Source of the DNA: Photorhabdus cinerea
Lineage (GTDB): Bacteria; Pseudomonadota; Gammaproteobacteria; Enterobacterales; Enterobacteriaceae
Length of the DNA: 59,204 nucleotides
Direction of reading: 5' to 3'
Assembly: GCF_011189575.1 (NCBI RefSeq)
Contig: NZ_PUJW01000024.1
Location: 1 to 59,204 of the forward strand
In this document: positions 39,219 to 47,884 of the stretch, piece by piece
Layout: each line of letters starts with the position of its first letter
How positions within the stretch are numbered: the stretch's first letter is position 1
The notes under the pieces: generated by a model
Told to the model about the DNA's origin: nothing
Databases searched by the model: none
What the model saw: only the letters and a program-made list of their open reading frames with translations
Position numbers and translations under genes: made by a program

Positions 39219-39263
39219 CCAACCACTCACAACAAAAGCGATATTCCATTGTAAGAGATAATT

Positions 39264-39857
39264 ATGAGCCACTTTTTTGCCCACCTTTCCCGTTTGAAAC
39301 TGATTAACCGTTGGCCGCTCATGCGTAATGTGCGTATAGAAAATGTTTCCGAGCACAGTCTCCAGGTTGCTTTCGTCGCACACGCTTTAGCTATTATCAA
39401 AAACCGCAAATTTAATGGCAATGTGAATGCTGAACGCATTGCATTACTGGCTATGTACCACGACGCCAGCGAAGTTATCACCGGAGATTTACCGACCCCG
39501 GTCAAATATCACAATCCACATATTGCCCGTGAATACAAAAAGATAGAAAAAATCGCACAAAAGAGATTACTGGAAATGCTACCAACAGAGTTGCAAGAAG
39601 ATTTCCGTTCAATACTGGATGACAGCCTGCATACAGAAGAAGAAGTTTTTATTGTCAAACAGGCCGATTCCCTGTGTGCTTATCTCAAATGTCTGGAAGA
39701 ACTATCAGCAGGTAACAGTGAATTCAATCTGGCAAAAACCCGGCTTGAAAAAACTCTGGCTGATCGCCACAGCCAAGAGATGGATTACTTTATGCAAGTT
39801 TTTGTACCGGGGTTTAGCCTGTCACTAGACGAAATTAGCCTCGATATCCCCCATTAA
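39264..39857 (+). CDS. yfbR: 5'-Deoxynucleotidase YfbR
   Basis: An HD-domain phosphohydrolase that dephosphorylates deoxyribonucleoside 5'-monophosphates. The 197 residues include the metal and catalytic residues in family order: R16 (INRWPLMRN), H31 (VSEHSLQ), H66-D67 (MYHDASEV), and the later Asp in KQADSLCAYLKCLEE (about D135). Length agrees with E. coli YfbR (199). The stop overlaps the convergent yfbS stop by 4 nt, so no separate terminator fits between them. Confidence 0.96.
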   Translation: MSHFFAHLSRLKLINRWPLMRNVRIENVSEHSLQVAFVAHALAIIKNRKFNGNVNAERIALLAMYHDASEVITGDLPTPVKYHNPHIAREYKKIEKIAQKRLLEMLPTELQEDFRSILDDSLHTEEEVFIVKQADSLCAYLKCLEELSAGNSEFNLAKTRLEKTLADRHSQEMDYFMQVFVPGFSLSLDEISLDIPH

Positions 39858-41701
39858 AATGGGAACAACCAAGGAATAACCAGTACACTTATCACCATCA
39901 CCAGCATGGTAAATGGCACTCCCAGACGGACAAAATCAGAGAATTTGTAACCACCTGGGCCAAGAACCAAAGTATTAACGGGTGATGAAACTGGAGTCAT
40001 AAATGCGGCAGAAGCTGCCACACCAATAATCATGGCAAATGGCATGGGTGATACAGCCATTTCACGCGCAGCTGCAATGGCTATCGGCGCCATTAATACC
40101 GCCGTTGCCGTATTAGAAATAAACAAACCAATAACGGCACAAAGCACGAACAGACATAACAACATCACTCTTGGCCCCATGTCACCTGCAATATCCATCA
40201 AGCCGCGGACAATAAGACCAATCCCACCCGTTTTCTGTAACGCCAATGCAAATGGCATCATGCCGACAATCAGAATTATGCTGGGCCAGTGAATGGATCG
40301 GTAAGCGCTTTCCATATCAATACAACGGAATTTTCCCATCAACAGGCAAGCTATCAATGCGGCAATCACATTAGGGACTTCATCAGTCAGCATCATGGCA
40401 ACCATCAGCACCAGACTAAAAAGTGCATGTGGAGCCTGCGATGTTGCCGGTGCCACCTCCTCAATCTCAACAGGCAGATTGAGTACAATAAAATCGCGCA
40501 TTTTGGTTTTCAGGATGCGGATCAATTTCCAGTCACCAATGACCAGTAAAATATCCCCAAGTTGTAGCGGCTCATCCACCAGTTTGCCCGACAACGGTTC
40601 ACCATCACGCCGGATGCCGACAACATTCAAACCATAACAGGTACGAAAACTCATCTCGCGTAGAGATTTACCCAGTAAATCTGACTCCGGGATCAACGAT
40701 ACTTCAGCCATACCCACATTACGGGATTGCGCAGAAAAATACTCTCCACGCAGCACCATCGGCTCCAATAATTGCTCACTGCAAAATTCCCGCAAATCCA
40801 CTTCACTGCCTGACATATCAATCAGCAATATATCTCGTTCTCTCAGTTCTGTATTCCCAGTCGCGTTAACCATAACACGCCGGAAGCGCCGCCAACGCTC
40901 AATACCAACGACATTAGCCCCATAGCGGGCGCGCAAATTCAATTCATCCAGAGAGAGACCAATCAACGGGGAATCTTGCCGGATTGCCAGACGACGAGCG
41001 CGACCGGATAATTTATAGTCGCGGATAAGATCACGGAAAGTACGGCGGTTCCATTTGTCACGACCATTATCCGGCTGATTGCTTCCCAACCAATGACGAG
41101 CAATCAACATATAGCCAATACCAGCAAACAGAATCAGAAAGCCAATAGGTGTAATTGAGAAAAATTTGAAACCAGGAAGCCCTTCACGGATCAACTCACT
41201 GTTAACCACCATATTAGGCGGCGTCGCTACCAACGTCATCATCCCACTGATAAGCCCGGCAAAACTCAGAGGCATCATCAACCGCCCTAGAGAAATTTTC
41301 ATTCTTGCCGCAACACTGAGCACAACGGGAATGAAAATCGCGACTACCCCCGTGGAGCTCATAAAAGCACCAAGCCCCGCAACAGTCATCATCAGCAAAG
41401 CCAACATTTTGGTTTCGCTGTTTCCAGCAACTCTTACCAGCCAGTCTCCCATTTGATAAGCAACACCGGTTCTCACTAACCCCTCGCCAATAACAAACAA
41501 GGCCGCTATCAGTAAGACATTGGGATCACTGAAACCACTGGTTGCTTCACCCAGTGTCAGCGTTCCACTCATGACAAATGCAATAATCACCAATAACGCA
41601 ACAATATCCATGCGCAATTTGTTGGTGGTAAAAAGAACAATAGCTATCAATAACAGGGTCAATACCCACAAGAGTTCACTATTCAAAATGGCCTCTATCA
41701 A
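39854..41701 (-). CDS. yfbS: YfbS-type SLC13/CitT permease with two RCK_C domains
   Basis: An inner-membrane transporter of the divalent anion:sodium symporter family with unknown substrate. The 615 residues have about six N-terminal membrane helices, two cytoplasmic TrkA-C (RCK_C) modules at about residues 225-300 and 315-395 (repeated LRARYGANVVGIERW and FRTCYGLNVVGIRRDG), and a second membrane half. The SNTATAVLMAPIA motif and MTPVSSPVNTLVLGPG are typical of the family's substrate site. It corresponds to E. coli YfbS (610) by position and sequence. The yfbT and yfbU genes that follow in E. coli are absent here. Confidence 0.92.
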   Translation of the reverse strand: MIEAILNSELLWVLTLLLIAIVLFTTNKLRMDIVALLVIIAFVMSGTLTLGEATSGFSDPNVLLIAALFVIGEGLVRTGVAYQMGDWLVRVAGNSETKMLALLMMTVAGLGAFMSSTGVVAIFIPVVLSVAARMKISLGRLMMPLSFAGLISGMMTLVATPPNMVVNSELIREGLPGFKFFSITPIGFLILFAGIGYMLIARHWLGSNQPDNGRDKWNRRTFRDLIRDYKLSGRARRLAIRQDSPLIGLSLDELNLRARYGANVVGIERWRRFRRVMVNATGNTELRERDILLIDMSGSEVDLREFCSEQLLEPMVLRGEYFSAQSRNVGMAEVSLIPESDLLGKSLREMSFRTCYGLNVVGIRRDGEPLSGKLVDEPLQLGDILLVIGDWKLIRILKTKMRDFIVLNLPVEIEEVAPATSQAPHALFSLVLMVAMMLTDEVPNVIAALIACLLMGKFRCIDMESAYRSIHWPSIILIVGMMPFALALQKTGGIGLIVRGLMDIAGDMGPRVMLLCLFVLCAVIGLFISNTATAVLMAPIAIAAAREMAVSPMPFAMIIGVAASAAFMTPVSSPVNTLVLGPGGYKFSDFVRLGVPFTMLVMVISVLVIPWLFPF

Positions 41702-41887
41702 CGAAAAAGAAGATACAGTGTCGGAAACATCATCTTGATTAGTAGACTATTTTATTGGGGGAAAATCTCTAGTTACGATCAACAACATGCCTGTTTTTTT
41801 GCCATGAACCGCTATTTTATCTGTTGATTTCTCAATCACTGATTTCAAACACCAATCGACCTGATCCAATCTCGTGATATTTTCCAG

Positions 41888-42343
41888 CTAAATATCATCA
41901 AAAAACGACCGATCAAGTTGTTTAAATGCCCGTTTGAGAATTTCAGCAAGAGATTGATAAGTAGGCGTTTGCTGCACAGGTGCCATTGCAATACCTGCTT
42001 CGGCAAATTTATCACGGATTTCATGAAACCATTTCAGCAATGCCACAGGTAATGGTGTTGATGCCCGTTTTCCCAACCACCATAACCCCTGTATCGGCAA
42101 ACTACACGCAAATAGTGCAGTCGCGATAGCGGGACCAAGTTGACCACCCAAAGCGATTTGCCACGTCAGAGTAAAAATAGCCAATGGTGGCATAAACTGG
42201 ATACCAAAACGGGTTGCCTTAATAACCCGGTTTTCAGGAAACACTGGCGCCAGTTGCTTCTCAATCGGCCAGGTCTTCATATATTTTTGCCCCAGTTGTA
42301 TCTTCTTTATCCATCCGCCACTGGCAGGAGGCATTGCGTTCAT
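41888..42343 (-). CDS. yfbV: UPF0208 membrane protein YfbV
   Basis: A small inner-membrane protein with two helices (about 45-65 and 70-90, around IFTLTWQIALGGQLG and IQGLWWLGKRASTPLP). The C-terminal part is cytoplasmic (LAEILKRAFKQLDRSFFDD). E. coli YfbV is reported to insulate the Ter macrodomain, which may or may not apply here. I start at ATG 42343, giving 151 residues (same as E. coli), because GAGG then lies about 6 nt upstream. A TTG at 42358 and ATG at 42346 are alternatives. It is divergent from ackA, the usual context. Confidence 0.92.
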   Translation of the reverse strand: MNAMPPASGGWIKKIQLGQKYMKTWPIEKQLAPVFPENRVIKATRFGIQFMPPLAIFTLTWQIALGGQLGPAIATALFACSLPIQGLWWLGKRASTPLPVALLKWFHEIRDKFAEAGIAMAPVQQTPTYQSLAEILKRAFKQLDRSFFDDI

Positions 42344-42737
42344 CATGACCTCGATCAATTGAAAACATAATTTTTAAAAAAACATTGTAAATGATAAAAT
42401 ATTTTTTGTAGGATTAAGTATATTTTGTCTTTACTGCTGGCTATCGGTATCCTACACCCACTTTTATGCTGAACACAGCGGTAAAGCGGCATATTTTACC
42501 TTTTTCACTGCATTTAGGCTCATTTTGTTAACAAATTACCCTATACATTAACATTAGGGCAGCGAAAAAAGGTTTTTTTGAAAATTTAAACCTTATCATC
42601 ATGCCCTTTGCACTTAGCATGATGTTAATCATTTAATGTCATCAACTATTATGCACTACGCTGATGAGTAATTGACGTTTTATTAATCACATGTCTTATC
42701 TGTAAGACTCATTGACAAACACGATATAGGTATTTCC
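42344..42737. other. Divergent promoter region between yfbV and ackA
   Basis: About 390 bp with no gene. It includes a T-rich tract and a short inverted repeat CCCTA (42539-42543) / TAGGG (42555-42559) about 180 bp before ackA. No promoter could be fixed with confidence. Confidence 0.5.
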
Positions 42738-43940
42738 ATGTCAAGTAAGCTGGTACTGGTCCTCAATTGCGGTAGCTCTTCTCTGAAATTTGCTATCATC
42801 GATCCTGCTAACGGTGAAGAATATCTTTCTGGTCTAGCTGAATGTTTTAACCTGCCTGAAGCCCGTATTAAGTGGAAAATGGATGGCGCAAAACATGAAG
42901 CCGCTTTAGGTGCTGGTGCAGCCCACAGTGAAGCATTGAACTTTATTGTTAATACTATTCTGGCCGAAAAACCAGAACTTTCTGCCCAAATCGCCGCAAT
43001 CGGTCATCGTATTGTTCACGGTGGTGAGAAATTCACCTCTTCTGTCACCATCAATGAGGAAGTTATTCAGGGAATTAAAGATGCGGTTCCATTCGCACCA
43101 TTGCACAACCCGGCTCACCTGATTGGTATTGAAGAAGCGAAAAAAGGGTTCCCACACTTGGCTGACAAAAATGTTGCCGTTTTCGATACCGCTTTCCATC
43201 AAACAATGCCGGAAGAATCTTACCTGTATGCATTACCATACAATCTGTATAAAGAGCACGGCATTCGTCGTTATGGCGCTCACGGAACCAGCCACTTCTT
43301 CGTTTCCCGTGAAGCAGCAAAAACGCTGGACAAACCGGTTGAAGAACTGAATGTCATTGTTTGCCATCTGGGTAACGGTGGTTCCATCTCTGCTATCGTT
43401 AATGGTCAATGTGTTGACACTTCTATGGGACTGACGCCGCTGGAAGGTCTGGTAATGGGTACCCGCAGCGGTGATATCGATCCGGCTATTATTTTCCACC
43501 TGCATGATTCTCTGGGCATGAGCGTTGAACAAATCAACAAACTGCTGACCAAAGAATCTGGCCTGCTGGGTCTGACTGAAGTCACCAGTGACTGCCGTTA
43601 TATAGAAGATAACTACGAAACCAAAGCCGATGCTAAACGCGCCATGGATGTCTACTGCCACCGTCTGGCTAAATACGTTGGTGCATATTCCGCATTGATG
43701 GAAGGTCATCTGGATGCAATTATCTTTACCGGTGGTATCGGTGAAAACTCAGCGCTGGTTCGTGAATTGGTACTGAAAAAGCTGGCTCTGTTAGGTTTTG
43801 AATATGATCACGAACGTAACCTGGCAGCCCGTTTCGGTAAATCCGGTCCTATCACTACCGACAACAGTCGCCCTGCTCTGGTGATCCCAACTAATGAAGA
43901 ATTAGTGATCGCTCAAGACGCAGCACGCCTGACCGCGTAA
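42738..43940 (+). CDS. ackA: Acetate kinase AckA
   Basis: Interconverts acetyl phosphate plus ADP with acetate plus ATP. The 400 residues are ASKHA-fold with N-terminal LNCGSSSLKFAI, the arginine region GHRIVHGGEKF (about 87-97), the catalytic Asp in AVFDTAFHQTMP (about 148), GTRSGDIDP, and the Glu of PTNEELVIAQD near the C-terminus. It is followed by pta after 75 bp, separated by a GC-rich hairpin; the pair forms the acetate overflow pathway. Both genes use noticeably GC-rich, preferred codons, suggesting high expression. Confidence 0.98.
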   Translation: MSSKLVLVLNCGSSSLKFAIIDPANGEEYLSGLAECFNLPEARIKWKMDGAKHEAALGAGAAHSEALNFIVNTILAEKPELSAQIAAIGHRIVHGGEKFTSSVTINEEVIQGIKDAVPFAPLHNPAHLIGIEEAKKGFPHLADKNVAVFDTAFHQTMPEESYLYALPYNLYKEHGIRRYGAHGTSHFFVSREAAKTLDKPVEELNVIVCHLGNGGSISAIVNGQCVDTSMGLTPLEGLVMGTRSGDIDPAIIFHLHDSLGMSVEQINKLLTKESGLLGLTEVTSDCRYIEDNYETKADAKRAMDVYCHRLAKYVGAYSALMEGHLDAIIFTGGIGENSALVRELVLKKLALLGFEYDHERNLAARFGKSGPITTDNSRPALVIPTNEELVIAQDAARLTA

Positions 43941-43956
43941 AATATTTTGTTTGCCG

Positions 43957-43978
43957 ACCGCCAGCTACTGCTGGCGGT
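43957..43978 (+). terminator. Intercistronic hairpin ackA-pta
   Basis: A 9-bp perfect stem ACCGCCAGC (43957-43965) with loop TACT pairs with 43970-43978 and is followed by ACTCTTTTG. It looks like an intrinsic attenuator or processing site between ackA and pta, and could give more ackA than pta transcript. Confidence 0.6.
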
Positions 43979-44015
43979 ACTCTTTTGACCAACGAGCAAC
44001 CGTAAAGAGGTTTCC

Positions 44016-46157
44016 GTGTCCCGTACAATTATGTTGATCCCTACCAGCACCAGCGTCGGCTTGACCAGTGTTAGTTTAGGTGTGATCCGCTCAATGGAGC
44101 AAAAAGGCGTCAGCCTGAGTGTTTTCAAACCCATCGCCCAAGCTCGTTGCGGTGGCTCACAAGACCAGACCACCGCAATCATCCGCTCTCATTCCAGTAT
44201 TAAAACTTCTGAACCACTGGATATGACCTATGTGGAATCTTTACTGACGACAAATCAGAAAGATGTACTGATGGAAAAGATCGTGGCCCTTTACCACGAA
44301 AACACCAAAGACGCAGAAGTTATCCTGATTGAAGGTCTGGTTCCAACCCGTAAACATCCGTTCGCCCAGTCTCTGAACTATGAAATCGCCAAGACACTGA
44401 ACGCTGAAATTGTGTTCGTACTGGCGCTGGGTAATGATTCCCAAGAACAGTTGAAAGAACGTGTTGAACTGGCTCGTGCTGAATTTGGTGGCAGTAAAAA
44501 CCAGAACATTACCGGTGTTATTATCAATAAATTGAATGCACCGGTTGATGATCAGGGCCGTACCCGCCCTGATCTGTCGGAAATCTTTGACGAATCTTCG
44601 AAAGCCATCGTAGCTAACATCGATCCAAACAATTTATCCAAAAATAGCCCATTGCCAATTCTTGGCTGCATTCCATGGAGTTTTGATCTGATTGCGACAC
44701 GCGCAATCGATATGGCCAAACACCTGAATGCCCGTATTATCAATGAAGGTGCAATTAAAACTCGTCGGGTGAAATCCGTGACTTTCTGCGCACGTAGCAT
44801 TCCACATATGCTGGAACATTTCCGTCCGGGTTCCCTGCTGGTCACTTCTGCTGATCGCCCAGATGTTCTGGTTTCAGCCTGTCTGGCTGCCATGAATGGC
44901 GTTGAAATCGGTGCAATTCTGTTGACCGGAGGCTATTCCATCGATGAACCAATTAAACAATTGTGTGAACGTGCTTTCGGAACGGGTCTGCCAGTCTTTA
45001 TGGTTGACACCAACACCTGGCAGACTTCCCTGAGCCTGCAAAGTTTCAGCCTGGAAGTGCCAGCCGATGACCATGAACGTATCGAAAAGCTACAAAACTA
45101 TATTGCCCAACATATCAACAAAGAGTGGATCGATTCCCTGACAGCGAATTCTGAACGTCCACACCGTCTGTCTCCACCAGCATTTCGTTATCAATTAACA
45201 GAACTGGCACGCAAAGCAGGCAAGCGGATTGTGCTACCGGAAGGTGATGAACCTCGTACCGTGAAAGCAGCGTCTATCTGCGCTGACCGTGGTATTGCGC
45301 AATGTATTCTGCTGGGCGATCCAGAAGAGATCCGTCGGGTTGCCGCTGCTCAAGGAGTAGAACTGGGTACCGGTATCGAAATTGTTGATCCGGTTGCAGT
45401 ACGTGAGCGTTATGTTCCACGTCTGGTTGAACTGCGCAAAAACAAAGGCATGACCGAAGTCGTTGCACGTGAACAACTGGAAGACAACGTTGTTCTGGGC
45501 ACATTGATGCTGGAACAGGGCGAAGTTGATGGCTTGGTTTCCGGTGCAGTACACACCACAGCAAACACGATCCGCCCACCATTGCAGTTAATCAAAACTG
45601 CACCGGGTAGCTCATTGGTATCATCCGTATTCTTTATGCTGCTACCAGAACAAGTTCTGGTTTACGGTGACTGTGCGATCAACCCAGATCCGACGGCTGA
45701 ACAACTGTCTGAAATCGCTATTCAATCGGCAGATTCAGCTAAAGCATTTGGTATCGAACCGCGTGTTGCTATGATCTCCTACTCTACCGGTAACTCTGGT
45801 GCAGGTAGTGATGTTGAGAAAGTTCGTGAAGCAACCCGTCTGGCGCAGGAAAAACGTCCAGACCTGATCATTGATGGTCCATTGCAGTATGACGCTGCTA
45901 TTATGGCAGACGTGGCGAAATCCAAAGCACCAAACTCACCGGTTGCCGGTCAAGCTACCGTGTTCATCTTCCCCGATCTGAACACCGGTAACACCACCTA
46001 CAAAGCCGTACAACGTTCTGCGGATCTGGTTTCTATCGGGCCAATGTTGCAAGGTATGCGTAAACCAGTGAATGATTTGTCCCGTGGCGCTTTAGTAGAC
46101 GATATCGTTTACACCGTTGCACTGACTGCGATTCAATCAGCACAGGGAGAGGCGTAA
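44016..46157 (+). CDS. pta: Phosphate acetyltransferase Pta (long form)
   Basis: Interconverts acetyl-CoA and acetyl phosphate. The 713 residues are the long enterobacterial form. An N-terminal CobB/CobQ-like regulatory domain spans about 1-220 (LIPTSTSVGLTSVSLG, IEGLVPTRKHPF). A DRTGG domain covers about 225-340 (SADRPDVLVSA, ILLTGGYSID). The catalytic PTA domain covers about 390-713 (RIVLPEGDEPRTVKAA, GLVSGAVHTTANT, SYSTGNSGAGSDV, NTTYKAVQRSA). The start codon is GTG-VSRTIM... read as Met, with AAAGAGG about 6 nt upstream. A strong terminator follows. Confidence 0.98.
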   Translation: MSRTIMLIPTSTSVGLTSVSLGVIRSMEQKGVSLSVFKPIAQARCGGSQDQTTAIIRSHSSIKTSEPLDMTYVESLLTTNQKDVLMEKIVALYHENTKDAEVILIEGLVPTRKHPFAQSLNYEIAKTLNAEIVFVLALGNDSQEQLKERVELARAEFGGSKNQNITGVIINKLNAPVDDQGRTRPDLSEIFDESSKAIVANIDPNNLSKNSPLPILGCIPWSFDLIATRAIDMAKHLNARIINEGAIKTRRVKSVTFCARSIPHMLEHFRPGSLLVTSADRPDVLVSACLAAMNGVEIGAILLTGGYSIDEPIKQLCERAFGTGLPVFMVDTNTWQTSLSLQSFSLEVPADDHERIEKLQNYIAQHINKEWIDSLTANSERPHRLSPPAFRYQLTELARKAGKRIVLPEGDEPRTVKAASICADRGIAQCILLGDPEEIRRVAAAQGVELGTGIEIVDPVAVRERYVPRLVELRKNKGMTEVVAREQLEDNVVLGTLMLEQGEVDGLVSGAVHTTANTIRPPLQLIKTAPGSSLVSSVFFMLLPEQVLVYGDCAINPDPTAEQLSEIAIQSADSAKAFGIEPRVAMISYSTGNSGAGSDVEKVREATRLAQEKRPDLIIDGPLQYDAAIMADVAKSKAPNSPVAGQATVFIFPDLNTGNTTYKAVQRSADLVSIGPMLQGMRKPVNDLSRGALVDDIVYTVALTAIQSAQGEA

Positions 46158-46192
46158 CCGTTTCTTATCCATAGCAGATTAATGACTAATAA

Positions 46193-46240
46193 AGGCTGAA
46201 TCCTATACTTCACTGGATTCGGCCTTTTTATTTTCTTTTT
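46193..46240 (+). terminator. pta intrinsic terminator
   Basis: An 11-bp stem AGGCTGAATCC (46193-46203) pairing with GGATTCGGCCT (46215-46225, one G-T wobble), followed by TTTTATTTTCTTTTTA. A textbook Rho-independent terminator. Confidence 0.9.
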
Positions 46241-46338
46241 ATCTCCGGAAAGATATAAGATTGGAAAATTATGCCAACTTATTAAATATAGTGTTCTCAA
46301 ATGAAGTAACCAGAAACACTCAAATCAGGAGAAAAAAT

Positions 46339-46752
46339 ATGTTATATCCCGCTTTTATTGAAGTTGATACAGACGGCAGTGCAAGCGGCTGGTTTCCTGA
46401 TGTACCCGGCTGTTATTTTGCTGGCGATACACTTGAAGAAGCCTGGCAAGATGCTAAAAGTGCTATTAAGGTACATTTTGAATTATTAACGCAAAATGAA
46501 TCAGAGCGGCCGAAAGCCAGAACAATGCAAGAACATCTCACTGAAAACATGGGTAAATATATTGATGGCCAATGGATCTTGGTTGATGTCAATATGGATA
46601 AATTCGATGGCAGAGCAGAACGGATCAATATTACCTTGCCACATCGTTTATTGTATCGTATTGATACGATTGTTCATGATCATCCTGAATATGGCAGCAG
46701 AAGTGGTTTTCTGGCTCAGGCCGCACGTAATGAACTACAAAAAACAATTTAA
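46339..46752 (+). CDS. hicB: HicB-like antitoxin, no HicA partner seen
   Basis: A 137-residue HicB-family protein. The N-terminal degraded RNase-H-like fold is recognisable from YPAFIEVDTDGSASGWFPDVPGC and LEEAWQDAKSAI (residues 1-60). The C-terminal ribbon-helix-helix DNA-binding domain spans about 95-137 (RINITLPHRLLYRID...SRSGFLAQAARNEL). I start at ATG 46339 with AGGAG about 8 nt upstream; a longer frame from TTG 46261 has no such site. In a standard pair HicA, about 60 residues, directly precedes or follows. The 100 bp upstream and 70 bp downstream hold no such frame, so this is a solitary antitoxin or a lone regulator. Confidence 0.85.
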   Translation: MLYPAFIEVDTDGSASGWFPDVPGCYFAGDTLEEAWQDAKSAIKVHFELLTQNESERPKARTMQEHLTENMGKYIDGQWILVDVNMDKFDGRAERINITLPHRLLYRIDTIVHDHPEYGSRSGFLAQAARNELQKTI

Positions 46753-46825
46753 TTGTGCCGCATATATGCGGCACTTTATATTTATTTACGCAGATTTAAG
46801 ATTGATGATTACAGCACAGGGAAGC

Positions 46826-47476
46826 CTATTTTTTCTGTTTCTGTAATAATACATAAGCGACTTGGGCTTGTATTTTATTCTTTGATAACCACTCATTAAA
46901 TATATTTCCTATTCCGCGTTGCTTATATGCAGGATCACAACTTGCCGATGTTCCTGTTACACCAAGCCCGTATGTTCCTCCACCTTCAGCTTTAGTCTTA
47001 CACTTATGTTTAGTTGTAAAGTCACCATATAACCAACCTGCCTTTTCCGTCTTAAATTCAATAACAACACCTGGTTTTTTATTGGTTAGATAACTTTGTG
47101 AGTAAGTGAATTGAGGCGCAATTCCACAGAAACTATTTTCTTGAACGCAAGAAATTTTCTCGTTCCTATTCTTATCAAATGTTTGATATTCCTTTATCTC
47201 CATTCCTCGATACCAGTACATCGATTTTTCTGCATCATTATCACTATTTGCAGTTTTACTACTCCTTAGCGTAAGTTTATTCGGTGTGTTGTCTTTAACT
47301 CTAAGAACACAATTTGTATATAAAGACATTACTTTGGTTTTTGCCAATCCATTTGCCGTTATTGCATCTTTTACCTGATTTCTAATGTTCTCCGGATCTT
47401 TCATACATGCCATACTGACACTGCTAATAGCTAATAAAATCGGGGAAATAAGGAAAACTTTTTTATTCAAACCCAT
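46826..47476 (-). CDS. Secreted cysteine-rich protein of unknown function, paralog 1
   Basis: I do not recognise a named family. The 216 residues begin with a signal peptide (KKVFLISPILLAISSVSMA, cleavage about residue 23). The mature protein has six cysteines, all in positions matched in the neighbour at 47881-48528. The pair share blocks YWYRGM, a central TYSQSY/TYAKSY, IEF then GWLY, FTTKH and YGLG, and FN-WLS. The order Arg in YRG, Ser in a TYxxSY strand and a following VVIEF strand recalls R-S-E-type ADP-ribosyltransferases, but no convincing E-x-E motif is seen, so this is only a hint. AAGGAGAGAAA precedes the start, almost identical in the paralog. It is convergent with hicB. Possible effector or periplasmic protein. 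Confidence 0.72.
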   Translation of the reverse strand: MGLNKKVFLISPILLAISSVSMACMKDPENIRNQVKDAITANGLAKTKVMSLYTNCVLRVKDNTPNKLTLRSSKTANSDNDAEKSMYWYRGMEIKEYQTFDKNRNEKISCVQENSFCGIAPQFTYSQSYLTNKKPGVVIEFKTEKAGWLYGDFTTKHKCKTKAEGGGTYGLGVTGTSASCDPAYKQRGIGNIFNEWLSKNKIQAQVAYVLLQKQKK

Positions 47477-47776
47477 GTTTCTCTCCTTGATTTATTTTTG
47501 GCACCTAATTAAATGAAAACAGGTTTCATTATTATATGTTAATTAAATAAACACCATTACAGATAATATATAATCAATTAACCCACTGCATTAATTTCTA
47601 TTGTTATATTCTCTGCCTTAAATAAGATAGATTATTTAATTAGAAAAAACAAAAACAAATTCCAGTATAATTAAATTAAAAAATATTTTATGAGAATATA
47701 TGAAAAACAATATAATAACGGCATAAAATAAAAAAAACAATAATTATATGATAATATACCTTTTGAAAAACATTTC
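47477..47776. other. AT-rich spacer between the secreted paralogs
   Basis: About 300 bp of very AT-rich sequence after the small ORF and before paralog 1. No frame or repeat is convincing. It probably holds the paralog 1 promoter. Confidence 0.5.
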
Positions 47777-47884
47777 TTAGTAAAAATTTTCTTTACCATC
47801 TAATGGCGCAAGGCTGTAACTTACATTTGTTTCTTTAATATTATACAGATTGCTATCCACTATATCCCCCAGCAAAGGGTTCAT
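47777..47884 (-). CDS. 35-residue ORF translationally coupled to paralog 2
   Basis: Its ATG (47884-47882) overlaps the stop of the upstream secreted protein as ATGA. It encodes MNPLLGDIVDSNLYNIKE then TNVSYSLAPLDGKENFY, stopping at 47779-47777. There is no signal peptide, membrane segment or known family. It could be a short accessory or immunity peptide, the end of a decayed gene, or chance. The overlap is the only positive evidence. Confidence 0.35.
   Translation of the reverse strand: MNPLLGDIVDSNLYNIKETNVSYSLAPLDGKENFY

Larger units (their letters stand above)
38577..39263. other. Intergenic region alaA-yfbR with possible gene remnant
   Basis: About 690 bp. It contains the alaA terminator, overlapping minus-strand coding-like frames at 38679-38823 (listed separately), a very AT-rich middle, and the yfbR leader. 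A possible promoter is TTAACC at about 39081-39086, a 17-bp spacer, then TATACT at 39104-39109. A palindrome TTAACG-AATAT-CGTTAA lies at 39123-39139. Confidence 0.5.
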
